In this document: positions 30,301-37,445 of the stretch, in pieces
How positions within the stretch are numbered: the first letter of the stretch is position 1
Layout: each line of letters starts with the position of its first letter
NCBI GenBank assembly: GCA_036506495.1
Contig: DASXRQ010000104.1
Span: 24,301 to 88,300, forward strand
From: DASXRC01 sp036506495
GTDB lineage: Bacteria; Actinomycetota; Actinomycetes; Mycobacteriales; Micromonosporaceae
Direction: 5' to 3'
Length of the DNA: 64,000 nucleotides
Position numbers and translations under genes: made by a program
Notes under the pieces: generated by a model
What the model was told of the DNA's origin: nothing
Seen by the model: the letters and a program-made list of their open reading frames with translations, nothing else
The model's database searches: none

Positions 30301-30326
30301 ACTATGTAGTTACTTCACATAGTATA
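30301..30326 (-). promoter_or_regulatory. MarR operator overlapping a TATACT -10
   Basis: ACTATGT (30301-30307) and ACATAGT (30317-30323) are perfect 7-bp inverted arms around a 9-nt spacer. On the minus strand the outer arm overlaps TATACT (30326-30321), a near-consensus -10. The dyad begins 16 bp before the marR ATG, so binding would shut off the marR/membrane-protein operon. Confidence 0.75.
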
Positions 30327-30367
30327 CAGGTCTAAGCAGCACCGCGACGCAGGGCCGGGCCGGGTGG

Positions 30368-31168
30368 CTACGCGCCGGCGGCCACGACAATGGCGTCGGT
30401 GGCGAAACCCAACGCCAGGCCGAGCAGGATGCCCCAGCCGGTGATGTCCTTGAGAGCGAGCCTGCGGCCGACCGCCAGCAGTTCGATCACGACGTAGAGG
30501 ATCGATCCGGCCGCGAGGGCGAGGAACGCGACGCTGACGGGTTCGCTGGTGAACCGTTGTCCGACCAGGGTGCCGAGGAAGGTCGGCCCGCCGCCGATGA
30601 GGCCGAGCACCGCGAGGAAGCCCCAGGCTGGGCGTCGGCCGCCGGCGGCGGTGAGCGGCGCGACGATCCCGAGACCCTCGGTGGCGTTGTGCAGCCCGAA
30701 CCCGATGATCAGCAGCACGGCCAGGGCGATCTCGCCGGAGGCGGCCGAGTTGCCGATGGCAAGGCCCTCGGCGAGGTTGTGGAGCCCGATGCCGACGGCG
30801 ATCAACAACGCCAGCTGCCCGGCCGGGCTCCGCCAACCCTCGGTGGTCTCGGACGCAAAGCGGGCGTGGCGGGCGGCGATCCACCGGTCGAAATAGATCA
30901 GACCCAGCAGTCCCACGGCAAGGCCCCCGGCCAGCACCAGGCCGTACCCCAGCGCCGGCCCGGCGTGCTGCTCGGCCGCCGCCTCGTCGATCGGCTCCCA
31001 GGCGTGTTCCAGCACGTCGAACAGCAGGAACACCAGGATGCCGACGGCCATCGCGTTGAGCAGCGAGCGCAGCCGGGGAATCGACGCCTGTAGCCGGCCG
31101 AGCGGCAGCCCCAAGAAGATGGTGAATCCGGCAACGGCACCGAGCAGGGCGACCTCGGCACTGGACAT
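30368..31168 (-). CDS. ZIP family divalent metal transporter
   Basis: 266-residue, eight-span metal permease. The two signature helices are LLIAVGIGLHNLAEGLAIGN (TM4, H-N-x-x-E-G) and VLLIIGFGLHNATEGLGIVA (TM5), whose His, Asn and Glu build the binuclear metal site. The loop after TM3 is short and carries several His (HAGPALGYG, ARHARFA). It would move Zn, Fe(II) or Mn into the cytosol. The ATG at 31168 has GGAGG 6 nt upstream. A DtxR/IdeR-like box lies 46 bp upstream, hinting at iron-dependent repression. Confidence 0.9.
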   Translation of the reverse strand: MSSAEVALLGAVAGFTIFLGLPLGRLQASIPRLRSLLNAMAVGILVFLLFDVLEHAWEPIDEAAAEQHAGPALGYGLVLAGGLAVGLLGLIYFDRWIAARHARFASETTEGWRSPAGQLALLIAVGIGLHNLAEGLAIGNSAASGEIALAVLLIIGFGLHNATEGLGIVAPLTAAGGRRPAWGFLAVLGLIGGGPTFLGTLVGQRFTSEPVSVAFLALAAGSILYVVIELLAVGRRLALKDITGWGILLGLALGFATDAIVVAAGA

Positions 31169-31213
31169 CAATGGCCTCCAGATCCAAAAGACAATCGACA
31201 AGGCGAGGCAAGC

Positions 31214-31232
31214 CTAAGTAAGGCTGAACTAA
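31214..31232. promoter_or_regulatory. Putative DtxR/IdeR iron box upstream of the ZIP gene
   Basis: CTAAGTAAGGCTGAACTAA matches 15 of 19 positions of the IdeR/DtxR consensus TWAGGTWAGSCTWACCTWA by hand alignment. A second, weaker overlapping match begins near 31202 (AGGCAAGCCTAA). The spacing to the ZIP start (46 bp) suits operator use. No other gene starts within 800 bp, so the ZIP gene is the only likely target. Confidence 0.55.
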
Positions 31233-31305
31233 CTCGCCACCGGTTCGCACGCACCGATGCGACTCCGCCGACCTTCGCGACACGTTGTGTATCGCCGCGC
31301 GACGG

Positions 31306-31962
31306 CTAGTGCGTGGGCGGTTGTCGATGGCGCCGGGCGGCCAGCCAGATGACGACCCCGATCGCGGTCACCAACGAGACCAGACCGGTGGCGAGGTTGG
31401 CACCGACCATGTCGCGGTCATGAACGGCCAGTTGAACCACGCTGAGGCCGGTGAACAGCACCCCCACCGCGGCGAACGCGGCGGCGAGTGGCAGCGCGAC
31501 CGCGAGGCGCGGCGGTGTCCAGGCGCGGGTACCCAGGATGCCGCCGCGGCGCAACGCCCAGAGCAGCAGCAGTGCGAGCAGCCCGAGCACGCCGGCGGCG
31601 ACCCGGCCGATCACAACCTCGCCCCAGTGGTGTTGGGCCGCGGCCTCGGCGCAGCTGCCGGCGTGTGGGGCGTACTCGAGGAATTCGGCGCAGCGATCGG
31701 GCGTATAGGTGACGCCCGGGGCGTCGCCGGCCACGAATCCAGCGCCGTAAAGGCGCCCGAACAGTTCCGACACCAGGCCGGAAACGCCCACCGCGACCAG
31801 GATGACGCCGCCCGCCAGCCAGCATCCGACGATCGCCGGCCGGAGCCAGGCGCCCGGCCCGTCGTGGGCACCTTGTTGTTCATCGGCGGCACCGGTGCCG
31901 GAGGGCCGATCGAACGTCGCGTTGGCCGACTCGACAGGCCCGTCGGGCGTCAGGTCACTCAA
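31306..31962 (-). CDS. Hypothetical four-span membrane protein
   Basis: About 218 residues. After a polar N-terminus come four hydrophobic spans: VGCWLAGGVILVAVGVSGLV, VIGRVAAGVLGLLALLLLWA, LAVALPLAAAFAAVGVLFTG and LATGLVSLVTAIGVVIWLAA. The extracytoplasmic loop between spans one and two contains two Cys (DRCAEFLEYAPHAGSCAEAA) that may form a disulfide. I do not recognise the family. The start is uncertain; the TTG at 31962 gives a sensible N-terminus with GGTGG upstream. The frame stays open to 32100, but that reaches into the divergent gene. Confidence 0.6.
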   Translation of the reverse strand: MSDLTPDGPVESANATFDRPSGTGAADEQQGAHDGPGAWLRPAIVGCWLAGGVILVAVGVSGLVSELFGRLYGAGFVAGDAPGVTYTPDRCAEFLEYAPHAGSCAEAAAQHHWGEVVIGRVAAGVLGLLALLLLWALRRGGILGTRAWTPPRLAVALPLAAAFAAVGVLFTGLSVVQLAVHDRDMVGANLATGLVSLVTAIGVVIWLAARRHRQPPTH

Positions 31963-32055
31963 GCGGTCACCACCCGGGTGCGAGGACCTCCCGCAGGCCC
32001 TTCGCAAGCTAGGCACGGTGTGCAACGGTGTCAAGCGTCTCGACCTCGGGAGGCC

Positions 32056-32061
32056 TAGGAT
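32056..32061 (+). promoter_or_regulatory. Leaderless-type -10 box of DinB fusion gene
   Basis: TAGGAT ends 6 nt before the GTG at 32068, and no ribosome site is present. Same pattern as other genes in the window. Confidence 0.45.
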
Positions 32062-32067
32062 TCCGCC

Positions 32068-32844
32068 GTGGCCAGGTTTGCGGGCTCGGATCGGTTCCAC
32101 GGCGCGGAGTTTGTGGACCTCGACATGTCAGGTGCGGTCTTCCGCCAGGTTGACCTGAGCGGGTCGCGCTTCCGTGGGGTTCTGCTCACGGGTGCCGACA
32201 TCGACGGCGTCATCCACGGCCTCACGGTCAACGGCGTCGAGGTTGGCCCGTTGGTCGAGGCCGAGCTGGACCGCCGGCATCCTGAGCGCACAAGGCTTCG
32301 ACCCACCACGGCCGAGGGGATGCGCGAGGCGTGGTCGGTGGTAGAGGCGTTCTGGGCACCGACGATGCGTCGTGCGCGCAGTTTGACCGAGGCAGATCTG
32401 CACCGATCGGTCGACGACGAATGGACGTTCACGCAGACCTTGCGCCATCTCGTCTTCGTCACCGACGCGTGGTTCGGTCACGCCGTCCTAGGCCGGAGTC
32501 GGCCGTTTCACCCGCTCGGACTGCCACCGTCGTTCATCACCGATGCCGCCGCGTTCGGAATCGACCCGCATGCCGACCCTTCGTTCGAGGAGGTCGTGGC
32601 CGTCCGTGCCGGCCGGATCGCCCAGGTTGGACAGTTCCTGCAGACGGGCACCCAGGAGGATCTCGACCGGGCCCGTGAGCCGAACACCGCGCCCGGATGG
32701 CCCCCACCGGCCCCGCGAACCGCCGCCTCGTGCCTGCATGTGCTGTTCGACGAGGAGTGGGCTCACCACCGGTTCGCGGAACGCGACCTGGCAGTCATCG
32801 ACGCCCGACTGTCCGCCGACGCGACGTCCCGGTTCGAGGTCTAG
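32068..32844 (+). CDS. Pentapeptide-repeat/DinB-like fusion protein
   Basis: 258-residue protein. The first 45 residues are pentapeptide-like (FHGAEFVDLDMSGAVFRQVD, LSGSRFRGVLLTGADIDGV), each coil with the A(D/N)LxF rhythm. The rest is a DinB/MDMPI-type four-helix bundle: EAWSVVEAFWAPTMRRARSL, VDDEWTFTQTLRHLVFVTDA and a distal HVLFDEEWAHHRFAERD, giving three possible metal ligands (His in RHLVF, His-His in EEWAHHR). DinB relatives are often thiol-dependent transferases, in actinomycetes using mycothiol. The start is the GTG at 32068. Confidence 0.8.
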   Translation: MARFAGSDRFHGAEFVDLDMSGAVFRQVDLSGSRFRGVLLTGADIDGVIHGLTVNGVEVGPLVEAELDRRHPERTRLRPTTAEGMREAWSVVEAFWAPTMRRARSLTEADLHRSVDDEWTFTQTLRHLVFVTDAWFGHAVLGRSRPFHPLGLPPSFITDAAAFGIDPHADPSFEEVVAVRAGRIAQVGQFLQTGTQEDLDRAREPNTAPGWPPPAPRTAASCLHVLFDEEWAHHRFAERDLAVIDARLSADATSRFEV

Positions 32845-33734
32845 GTGTCCCGCTGGTCGAGGTCGCGCAGGATCCCCTCCAGGATCTGCATGGTGCGTGC
32901 CGGCGGCTCGGCCTCGATGCAGAGCCGCTCCATCGCGGCGGTGTACTCGTCGACGTCGTCGCGCTTGTCCAGGTACAGCGCGCCCGTGAGCTGTTCAACG
33001 TAGACGACGTCGGGCAGCTCGGGGTCGGGGAAGCGCAGCAGCGAAAACGCGCCACCCAACGCGGCATGGCCACCGGCCGCGAATGGCAGCACCTGGAGCC
33101 GGATGTTGGGCAGCTTGGCGGCCTCGACCAGCGAGCCCACCTGACCGCGCATCACGGCCGGACCTCCGATCAGCCGGCGCAACACGGCCTCGTCCACGAC
33201 GACCCACATCTGCAGTGGAGTTGCTCGGGTGAGGGCCTGTTGGCGCTCCATGCGAAGCGAGACCCGCCGCTCGATCTCCTCGGCCGGTGCGCCGCCGTGG
33301 CTGATCTTCACCACCGCGCGCGCATAGTCCGGCGTCTGTAGCAAGCCGGGAACGTACTGCAGCTCGTACGTGCGGATGATCCCCGCAGCCGACTCCAGCC
33401 CAAGGTACGGCTGAAACCAGGTTGGCAGCAGGTCGCTGAAGCGGTGCCACCAGCCCGGAGTGTTCGCACTGCGAGCCAGCTCGAGCAGCGTCTCCCGATC
33501 GCGGGTATCGGTCACGCCGTAGAGGGTCAGCAGGTCGTCGACGTCGCGTTCCTTGAATCCCACGCGGCCAAGCTCCAGCCGAGTGATCTTCGAATCCGAG
33601 GCGCGAATCTCCCAGCCCGCGGCCTCGCGGCTGATGCCCCTGGCCTCCCGGAGCCTGCGCAGCTGCGTACCGAGGAGCATGCGCAGCACCGTCGGGCCGC
33701 TGGCCGCTCCCCCATCGGGCTGCGCGGTCGTCAC
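32841..33734 (-). CDS. XRE-family helix-turn-helix regulator with DUF5753 domain
   Basis: 297-residue regulator of the type found with DUF397 proteins in streptomycetes and relatives. The N-terminal HTH is LRRLREARGISREAAGWEIR followed by SDSKITRLELGRVGFKERDV. DUF5753 occupies residues about 85-290 (LLPTWFQPYLGLESAAGIIR, QYVPGLLQTPDYARAVVKIS, MWVVVDEAVLRRLIGGPAVM, LPNIRLQVLPFAAGGHAALG). WhiJ-like and AbaA-type loci of Streptomyces use such pairs in development or antibiotic control. The GTG at 33734 has GGAGG 7 nt upstream. Confidence 0.93.
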   Translation of the reverse strand: MTTAQPDGGAASGPTVLRMLLGTQLRRLREARGISREAAGWEIRASDSKITRLELGRVGFKERDVDDLLTLYGVTDTRDRETLLELARSANTPGWWHRFSDLLPTWFQPYLGLESAAGIIRTYELQYVPGLLQTPDYARAVVKISHGGAPAEEIERRVSLRMERQQALTRATPLQMWVVVDEAVLRRLIGGPAVMRGQVGSLVEAAKLPNIRLQVLPFAAGGHAALGGAFSLLRFPDPELPDVVYVEQLTGALYLDKRDDVDEYTAAMERLCIEAEPPARTMQILEGILRDLDQRDT

Positions 33735-33840
33735 CTGCAGACCTCCGGACGCTTACCTCGGGTCGCCTCCTGACCCGGTTAGCATGTCACGACCGACGGT
33801 AGTCCACATAGGTAAAACAGCCGACAGACGAGGTCCCGGG

Positions 33841-34083
33841 TCACGGTCGAGGCACCAGATGGTCGAAGTCGCCGTCGCAGACCCCGAGGATGAATGCCTC
33901 GATCTCAGCCGCGGTGTAGATCAGGGCCGGACCCTCCGGATCTCGCGAGTTCCGGACCGCCACTCCCGCAGCGCCCGGCAGCGGGGCCACCTCGACACAG
34001 TCGCCGCTGGGGCTGATGCGCTGGCCCCTGCGCCAGGCGAGCGGAAGGTGCCCAGCCGGCATCCCGTTGTATGGCTGATCCAT
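33841..34083 (-). CDS. DUF397 domain protein
   Basis: 80-residue protein with the DUF397 core: LPLAWRRGQRISPSGDCVEV, then AVRNSRDPEGPALIYTAAEI and FILGVCDGDFDHL. The motif order (W-R/K-S-S-x-S-x-x-x-x-C-V-E-V, V-R-x-S-K/R-D-P-x-G-P) is characteristic; here the first Ser cluster is RRGQRIS. It precedes the XRE/DUF5753 gene, which starts 106 bp downstream, and may antagonise or be regulated by it, as in WhiJ-like pairs. The ATG at 34083 has GAGGAG 5 nt upstream. Confidence 0.92.
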   Translation of the reverse strand: MDQPYNGMPAGHLPLAWRRGQRISPSGDCVEVAPLPGAAGVAVRNSRDPEGPALIYTAAEIEAFILGVCDGDFDHLVPRP

Positions 34084-34095
34084 TGATGCTCCTCG

Positions 34096-34138
34096 TGCAA
34101 CGAACGCTTGCAACTGCATCTGAACTTGCGCTTGCAAC
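34096..34138. repeat. Direct repeats upstream of the DUF397 gene
   Basis: CGCTTGCAAC occurs at 34105-34114 and 34129-34138 (24-bp period), with partial copies CGTGCAACG (34096-34104) and CTTGCG (34125-34130). These iteron-like TTGCAA units sit 13-55 bp before the DUF397 start, where a regulator's operator would be. The adjacent XRE protein is the candidate ligand. Confidence 0.5.
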
Positions 34139-34271
34139 GGACGAGCAGCAAGATATCACCTAGGCGGTGTAAACGGGCATGTACTTTAAGTGGCCATCAC
34201 ACCGCTGAACCGCGGGGCCGGCTCATTTGGAGGAACGACACCAGGCAGGATCCGATGACAGGACACCCCTC

Positions 34272-35057
34272 GTGGATCCCGTAATCGCGACGGCAGCCAT
34301 CTCAGCCGCGTTCGGAACCGTCGGCGCATGGCAGATGTATCGTCGCGCGCAGCGCGCCGAGCGGCGCATCGACGCCCTCCGCGGCGAACTGCTGACCGAG
34401 CGCCACGCGGCCAGCCACGACCCGCTCACCGACCTGCTCAACCGGCGTGCCTTCTACCAGCAGGGACTTGCTGTCATCGCCGACCGGGCGCGCCATCCGC
34501 TCGTCACGCTCGTCCTCGATATCGACCGCTTCAAACAAGTCAACGATTGCTTCGGCCACGCGGCCGGCGACGAGGTCCTCGCCACGGTCGGCCGCCGCTT
34601 CGCCACGTACGCCGACGGCAATCTCGTCGCCCGGCTCGGCGGCGACGAGTTCGCCGGCCTCCTCAGCCTCCCGACCGCCGACAGCCAGCGGCTACACCAG
34701 ATCGTGTTCGAGCTCGGCGAGCTGGTGGCGCGCCCCATCGGGCTCGGCGACCACGTCGTTAGCATCACCGCCTCGATCGGGATGGCCACGGTACGCGGAC
34801 CAGACATCGCGGCCTTCGCCGAGGCGCTGCGCGAGGCTGACCACAACATGTACCGCAACCGGGCGACCACCCGCGCGGCCGTCCACCACCGTTCGGCGGA
34901 GCCCGTCCAGCACACCGCGGCGCGGTCCGCCCCACCGAACCGAGGATCGCTCACCCATCACGCCGTCCGGCCGGCCACCGCCGCCGAACGGCAGCCCGAT
35001 TACCCGTCCCGCCGGCCGCCCAGGGCACCTCAAGCCCCTGATCTGCAGCGGAGGTGA
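34272..35057 (+). CDS. Diguanylate cyclase (GGDEF domain)
   Basis: 261-residue enzyme that makes c-di-GMP from two GTP. A short N-terminal hydrophobic helix (IATAAISAAFGTVGAWQMYR) is followed by a coiled segment and the GGDEF domain: HDPLTDLLNRRAFYQQG, VLDIDRFKQVNDCFGHAAGD, then the intact signature RLGGDEFAGL (residues 123-127) and SITASIGMATV. No RxxD inhibitory site is found five residues before GGDEF, so product inhibition may be absent. The Pro-rich last 60 residues look disordered. The GTG at 34272 is chosen; a strong GGAGG at 34229 is too far upstream and fits no in-frame start. Confidence 0.9.
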   Translation: MDPVIATAAISAAFGTVGAWQMYRRAQRAERRIDALRGELLTERHAASHDPLTDLLNRRAFYQQGLAVIADRARHPLVTLVLDIDRFKQVNDCFGHAAGDEVLATVGRRFATYADGNLVARLGGDEFAGLLSLPTADSQRLHQIVFELGELVARPIGLGDHVVSITASIGMATVRGPDIAAFAEALREADHNMYRNRATTRAAVHHRSAEPVQHTAARSAPPNRGSLTHHAVRPATAAERQPDYPSRRPPRAPQAPDLQRR

Positions 35058-35059
35058 GC

Positions 35060-35344
35060 ATGCCGGTCCCAACCATCCACCCAGCCCAGCGCGACCCTGC
35101 CGCCATCGCCCCGACCGACACCTACCATCCAGCCGACCGAGTGTGGGTGTACCGAACGGGAACCTGGCGCGCGGGCATCATCGAACACGCGTCTCCCCGG
35201 GCCGCCACGGTGACCTACCGGACCGGCCCCGGCCGAGGCACCGGCGTGGACACGCTGACGGCGCCGTACGTGCTGCCGCGCACCGACGCCGACCCCCATC
35301 TCGATTCCAGTCACACCATCGGCCGTCCACGACCTGCGTGGTGA
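35060..35344 (+). CDS. Small protein coupled to the diguanylate cyclase gene
   Basis: 94-residue protein that I do not recognise. The N-terminus is Pro-rich; the centre reads YHPADRVWVYRTGTWRAGII, then SPRAATVTYRTGPGRGTGVD, resembling a small SH3/Tudor-like beta barrel. The ATG at 35060 lies 2 bp after the cyclase stop, with GGAGG 5 nt upstream, so the two are almost certainly cotranslated. A c-di-GMP-binding or cyclase-binding role would be consistent but is not shown. Confidence 0.6.
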   Translation: MPVPTIHPAQRDPAAIAPTDTYHPADRVWVYRTGTWRAGIIEHASPRAATVTYRTGPGRGTGVDTLTAPYVLPRTDADPHLDSSHTIGRPRPAW

Positions 35345-35422
35345 CCTGCCGCCCCCATACCAGTGGCACGACGTCTCGAAGTCGATCAGCGGAAGGTGTA
35401 CGCCGTGCCGCATGATCGGACG

Positions 35423-35842
35423 CTACCCGGGCGGCACGACTCCGACGGTGAGCAGGATGTTGGCGTACAGGCGCTGGTCTCCCGTCGCGACCGCGACCGC
35501 CAGATCCTGGCCGCGTGCGGCGGCGTAGAAGTCGTGCCGGGCGAGGCCGCGCATTTCGACGCCGGGAAGGATGGCCCGGAAACGGGCGAAGATCGGTGGC
35601 TCCGGGCCTTCGTCGGGCCGCATGACCGTGGCCACCTCGACCGGGATCGCAGTGACCACAGCGGCGAGCACATCATCGACCGGTATCTGCCCCGGGCGCA
35701 GATTGAGAAACACCGTTGTCGCGTTGGGTCCGACTGCGGTCGCGTGCGGGTAGTTGCCGTCGGCCAGCAGCACGGTGGAACCGTGGCCGGCGGCGGCCAG
35801 CGCGGCGAGCAACTGCGGATGGATCAACGGATAGCGCAGCAC
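35423..35842 (-). CDS. fucU: RbsD/FucU family mutarotase
   Basis: 139-residue protein that interconverts sugar anomers. It begins LRYPLIHPQLLAALAAAGHG (catalytic His), then LLADGNYPHATAVGP (conserved Asp/His), a Pro-rich VFLNLRPGQIPVDDVLAAV and a C-terminal ANILLTVGVVPPG in which the Tyr/Asn usually bind the sugar. FucU (L-fucose) versus RbsD (ribose) cannot be separated with confidence, though NYPHA leans to FucU. It stands alone, with no kinase, isomerase or transporter beside it. The GTG at 35842 has AAAGGA upstream. Confidence 0.85.
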   Translation of the reverse strand: MLRYPLIHPQLLAALAAAGHGSTVLLADGNYPHATAVGPNATTVFLNLRPGQIPVDDVLAAVVTAIPVEVATVMRPDEGPEPPIFARFRAILPGVEMRGLARHDFYAAARGQDLAVAVATGDQRLYANILLTVGVVPPG

Positions 35843-36071
35843 GGCGGGTCCTTTGCGAGTCAGCCGGGTACCGCGACGATTGTCCTATTAGGGACTATGC
35901 CGCACTAGAGGGAGCGCCAGCGCACAGCCGCCGGCGCTCGGTCTCATAGTCCGCCGCGAGTTCGTTGATCAACTCGCCGGCGTGTCGTCGCTCACGCCAC
36001 GGGTGGCTGCCGCGACACCGAGGTGATCGAGTGCACGCTGCCCTGCACGCCTGACCGGGCGGCTATTCGCT
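35843..36071. other. Intergenic stretch between phoU and fucU
   Basis: No convincing gene. GAGCGCC (35912-35918) and GGCGCTC (35933-35939) form a 7-bp hairpin with a 14-nt loop, a possible terminator for phoU. A minus-strand frame ending near 35900 reads GELINELAADYETERRRL, a plausible helix and perhaps the end of a decayed gene, but without an identifiable start. Confidence 0.3.
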
Positions 36072-36740
36072 CTACGTAGGCTCGCTGGCCTGCGGCCGCG
36101 CCGAGCGAGTCGCCGTCACCATGAAGACCACGTGCCGGCCCACGTTGACGGCGTGGTCCGCATACCGCTCGTAGTAGCGACCGAGCAACGCGGTATCCAC
36201 AGCCGCCTCGGCCCCTGCGGTCCATTCGTCGCTGAAGATCACCCGGAACAGCGAGCGGTGCAGCTCGTCCATGGCGTCGTCGTCCTGCTCCAGTTGGGCC
36301 GCGGCAACCGCGTCCTGGGCCGCGATCGCCGGCCCGATCTTGCTGGCCATCCGGTCCGCCACCGCACCCATCTCCTTCACGACGGCCGCGACAGGCGCGA
36401 GGACCGCACAGCTCGGGAACCGACGACGGGCCGTTCGGGCGACGTGGTCGGCGAGGTCACCCATGCGCTCCAGGTCCGCGGCGATGTGAAGCGACGTGAG
36501 CACCAGCCGCAGGTCGGAGGCGACGGGAGTCTGGCGGGCCAGGACGATGAACACCCGGTCTTCCACGATTCGATAGAGAGCGTCGATCTCGGCGTCGGCG
36601 GCGACCACGTCGTCCGCAAGCACCCGATCGGGGCTGAGCAGCGCGGACGTGGCGCGCCTCATGGCCACAGCGACCGCTTCGGCCATCGTCACCAGGTTGT
36701 CGCTGATCTCCGCCAACTCGGTTTGGAACTGCTCCCGCAT
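36072..36740 (-). CDS. phoU: PhoU-like phosphate signalling protein
   Basis: 222-residue helical protein with two PhoU repeats. Repeat one holds DNLVTMAEAVAVAMRRATSA and VVAADAEIDALYRIVEDRVF; then comes LRLVLTSLHIAADLERMGDL, with the E/D-x-x-x-D motif that binds metal clusters. Repeat two has the similar RYYERYADHAVNVGRHVVFM. PhoU restrains the Pst transporter and PhoR kinase when phosphate is ample. No pst genes are nearby. The ATG at 36740 has GGAG 5 nt upstream. Confidence 0.9.
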   Translation of the reverse strand: MREQFQTELAEISDNLVTMAEAVAVAMRRATSALLSPDRVLADDVVAADAEIDALYRIVEDRVFIVLARQTPVASDLRLVLTSLHIAADLERMGDLADHVARTARRRFPSCAVLAPVAAVVKEMGAVADRMASKIGPAIAAQDAVAAAQLEQDDDAMDELHRSLFRVIFSDEWTAGAEAAVDTALLGRYYERYADHAVNVGRHVVFMVTATRSARPQASEPT

Positions 36741-36776
36741 CCGTACTCCGATCACCCGCGGGCTAACCTACCCCAG

Positions 36777-37439
36777 TCATCGGCGCTCGAGGTCCGAGGC
36801 TTGCCCCAGGAGACACACGACGTCCTCGGGGCGATCGGCGACAAGATCCCGCCCGGTGCTGCCACCGGGCGAAGCCCAACGAGCGTGTATGCCGAGTGAT
36901 CCAGCCGCTCGGGCGCATTGGAGATCGACGTCCGCATCACCTACGTACGCGGTTTGCTCTGCGGTCACCCCCATGCCGTGGCAGGCCATGTGCAGGCCGT
37001 GCGGCGCGGGCTTAGGACTGTTCACGTCATCGCCACCGACCACGACCGCGAAGGCGTCGTCGAGCCCGGCTCTCGCGAGCAACAGCCACGCGGCGCGGCG
37101 GGTGGCGGACGTGTAGACGCCAATGCGATACCCCGACGAGCGGAGCGACCTCAGCATGTCGCGAACGCCCGGGAAGGGCTCGACGTCGACGCTTCTCAGG
37201 TCGAGGCGGCGGTAGTACTCGGCCATGTCCTCGGCGGTGGTAGGCCTACCAAGGAAGTGCGCCAGCACGACGGGTGCAGGCCCGAGGTGCCACGCCGCAA
37301 TGACGTCACTCACGCCCAGTGTGGGGCCACCTCGACAACGGATCGTGTCGGCGTACGCCGCAGGCGCCGCTCTCATCGAATCCACCAGGGTGCCGTCGAG
37401 ATCGAAGACGGCCGCGGTGATTGCACGTGGTCGAGGCAT
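36777..37439 (-). CDS. HAD-superfamily hydrolase (phosphoglycolate phosphatase-like)
   Basis: 220-residue phosphatase. Motif I is AVFDLDGTLVDS (nucleophile Asp in DLDGT), motif II VYTSATRRA, motif III with the Lys in NSPKPAPHGLHM and motif IV YVGDADVDLQCARAAG (GDxxxD). The helical cap between motifs I and II fits subclass IA, as in Gph and pyrophosphatase PpaX. Substrate unknown. The ATG at 37439 directly follows a GTG at 37442, also possible. It begins 6 bp after the stop of the upstream membrane-protein gene, so they likely share a transcript. Confidence 0.88.
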   Translation of the reverse strand: MPRPRAITAAVFDLDGTLVDSMRAAPAAYADTIRCRGGPTLGVSDVIAAWHLGPAPVVLAHFLGRPTTAEDMAEYYRRLDLRSVDVEPFPGVRDMLRSLRSSGYRIGVYTSATRRAAWLLLARAGLDDAFAVVVGGDDVNSPKPAPHGLHMACHGMGVTAEQTAYVGDADVDLQCARAAGSLGIHARWASPGGSTGRDLVADRPEDVVCLLGQASDLERR

Positions 37440-37445
37440 CACGGG

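Noticed and set aside
33735..33840. Extra promoter between DUF397 and XRE genes
   Set aside because: No convincing -10/-35 pair or dyad; only the SD of the XRE gene is clear.
35992..36225. 77-codon minus-strand frame overlapping phoU
   Set aside because: Arg/Gly-rich with no SD and in a different frame from phoU; judged spurious.
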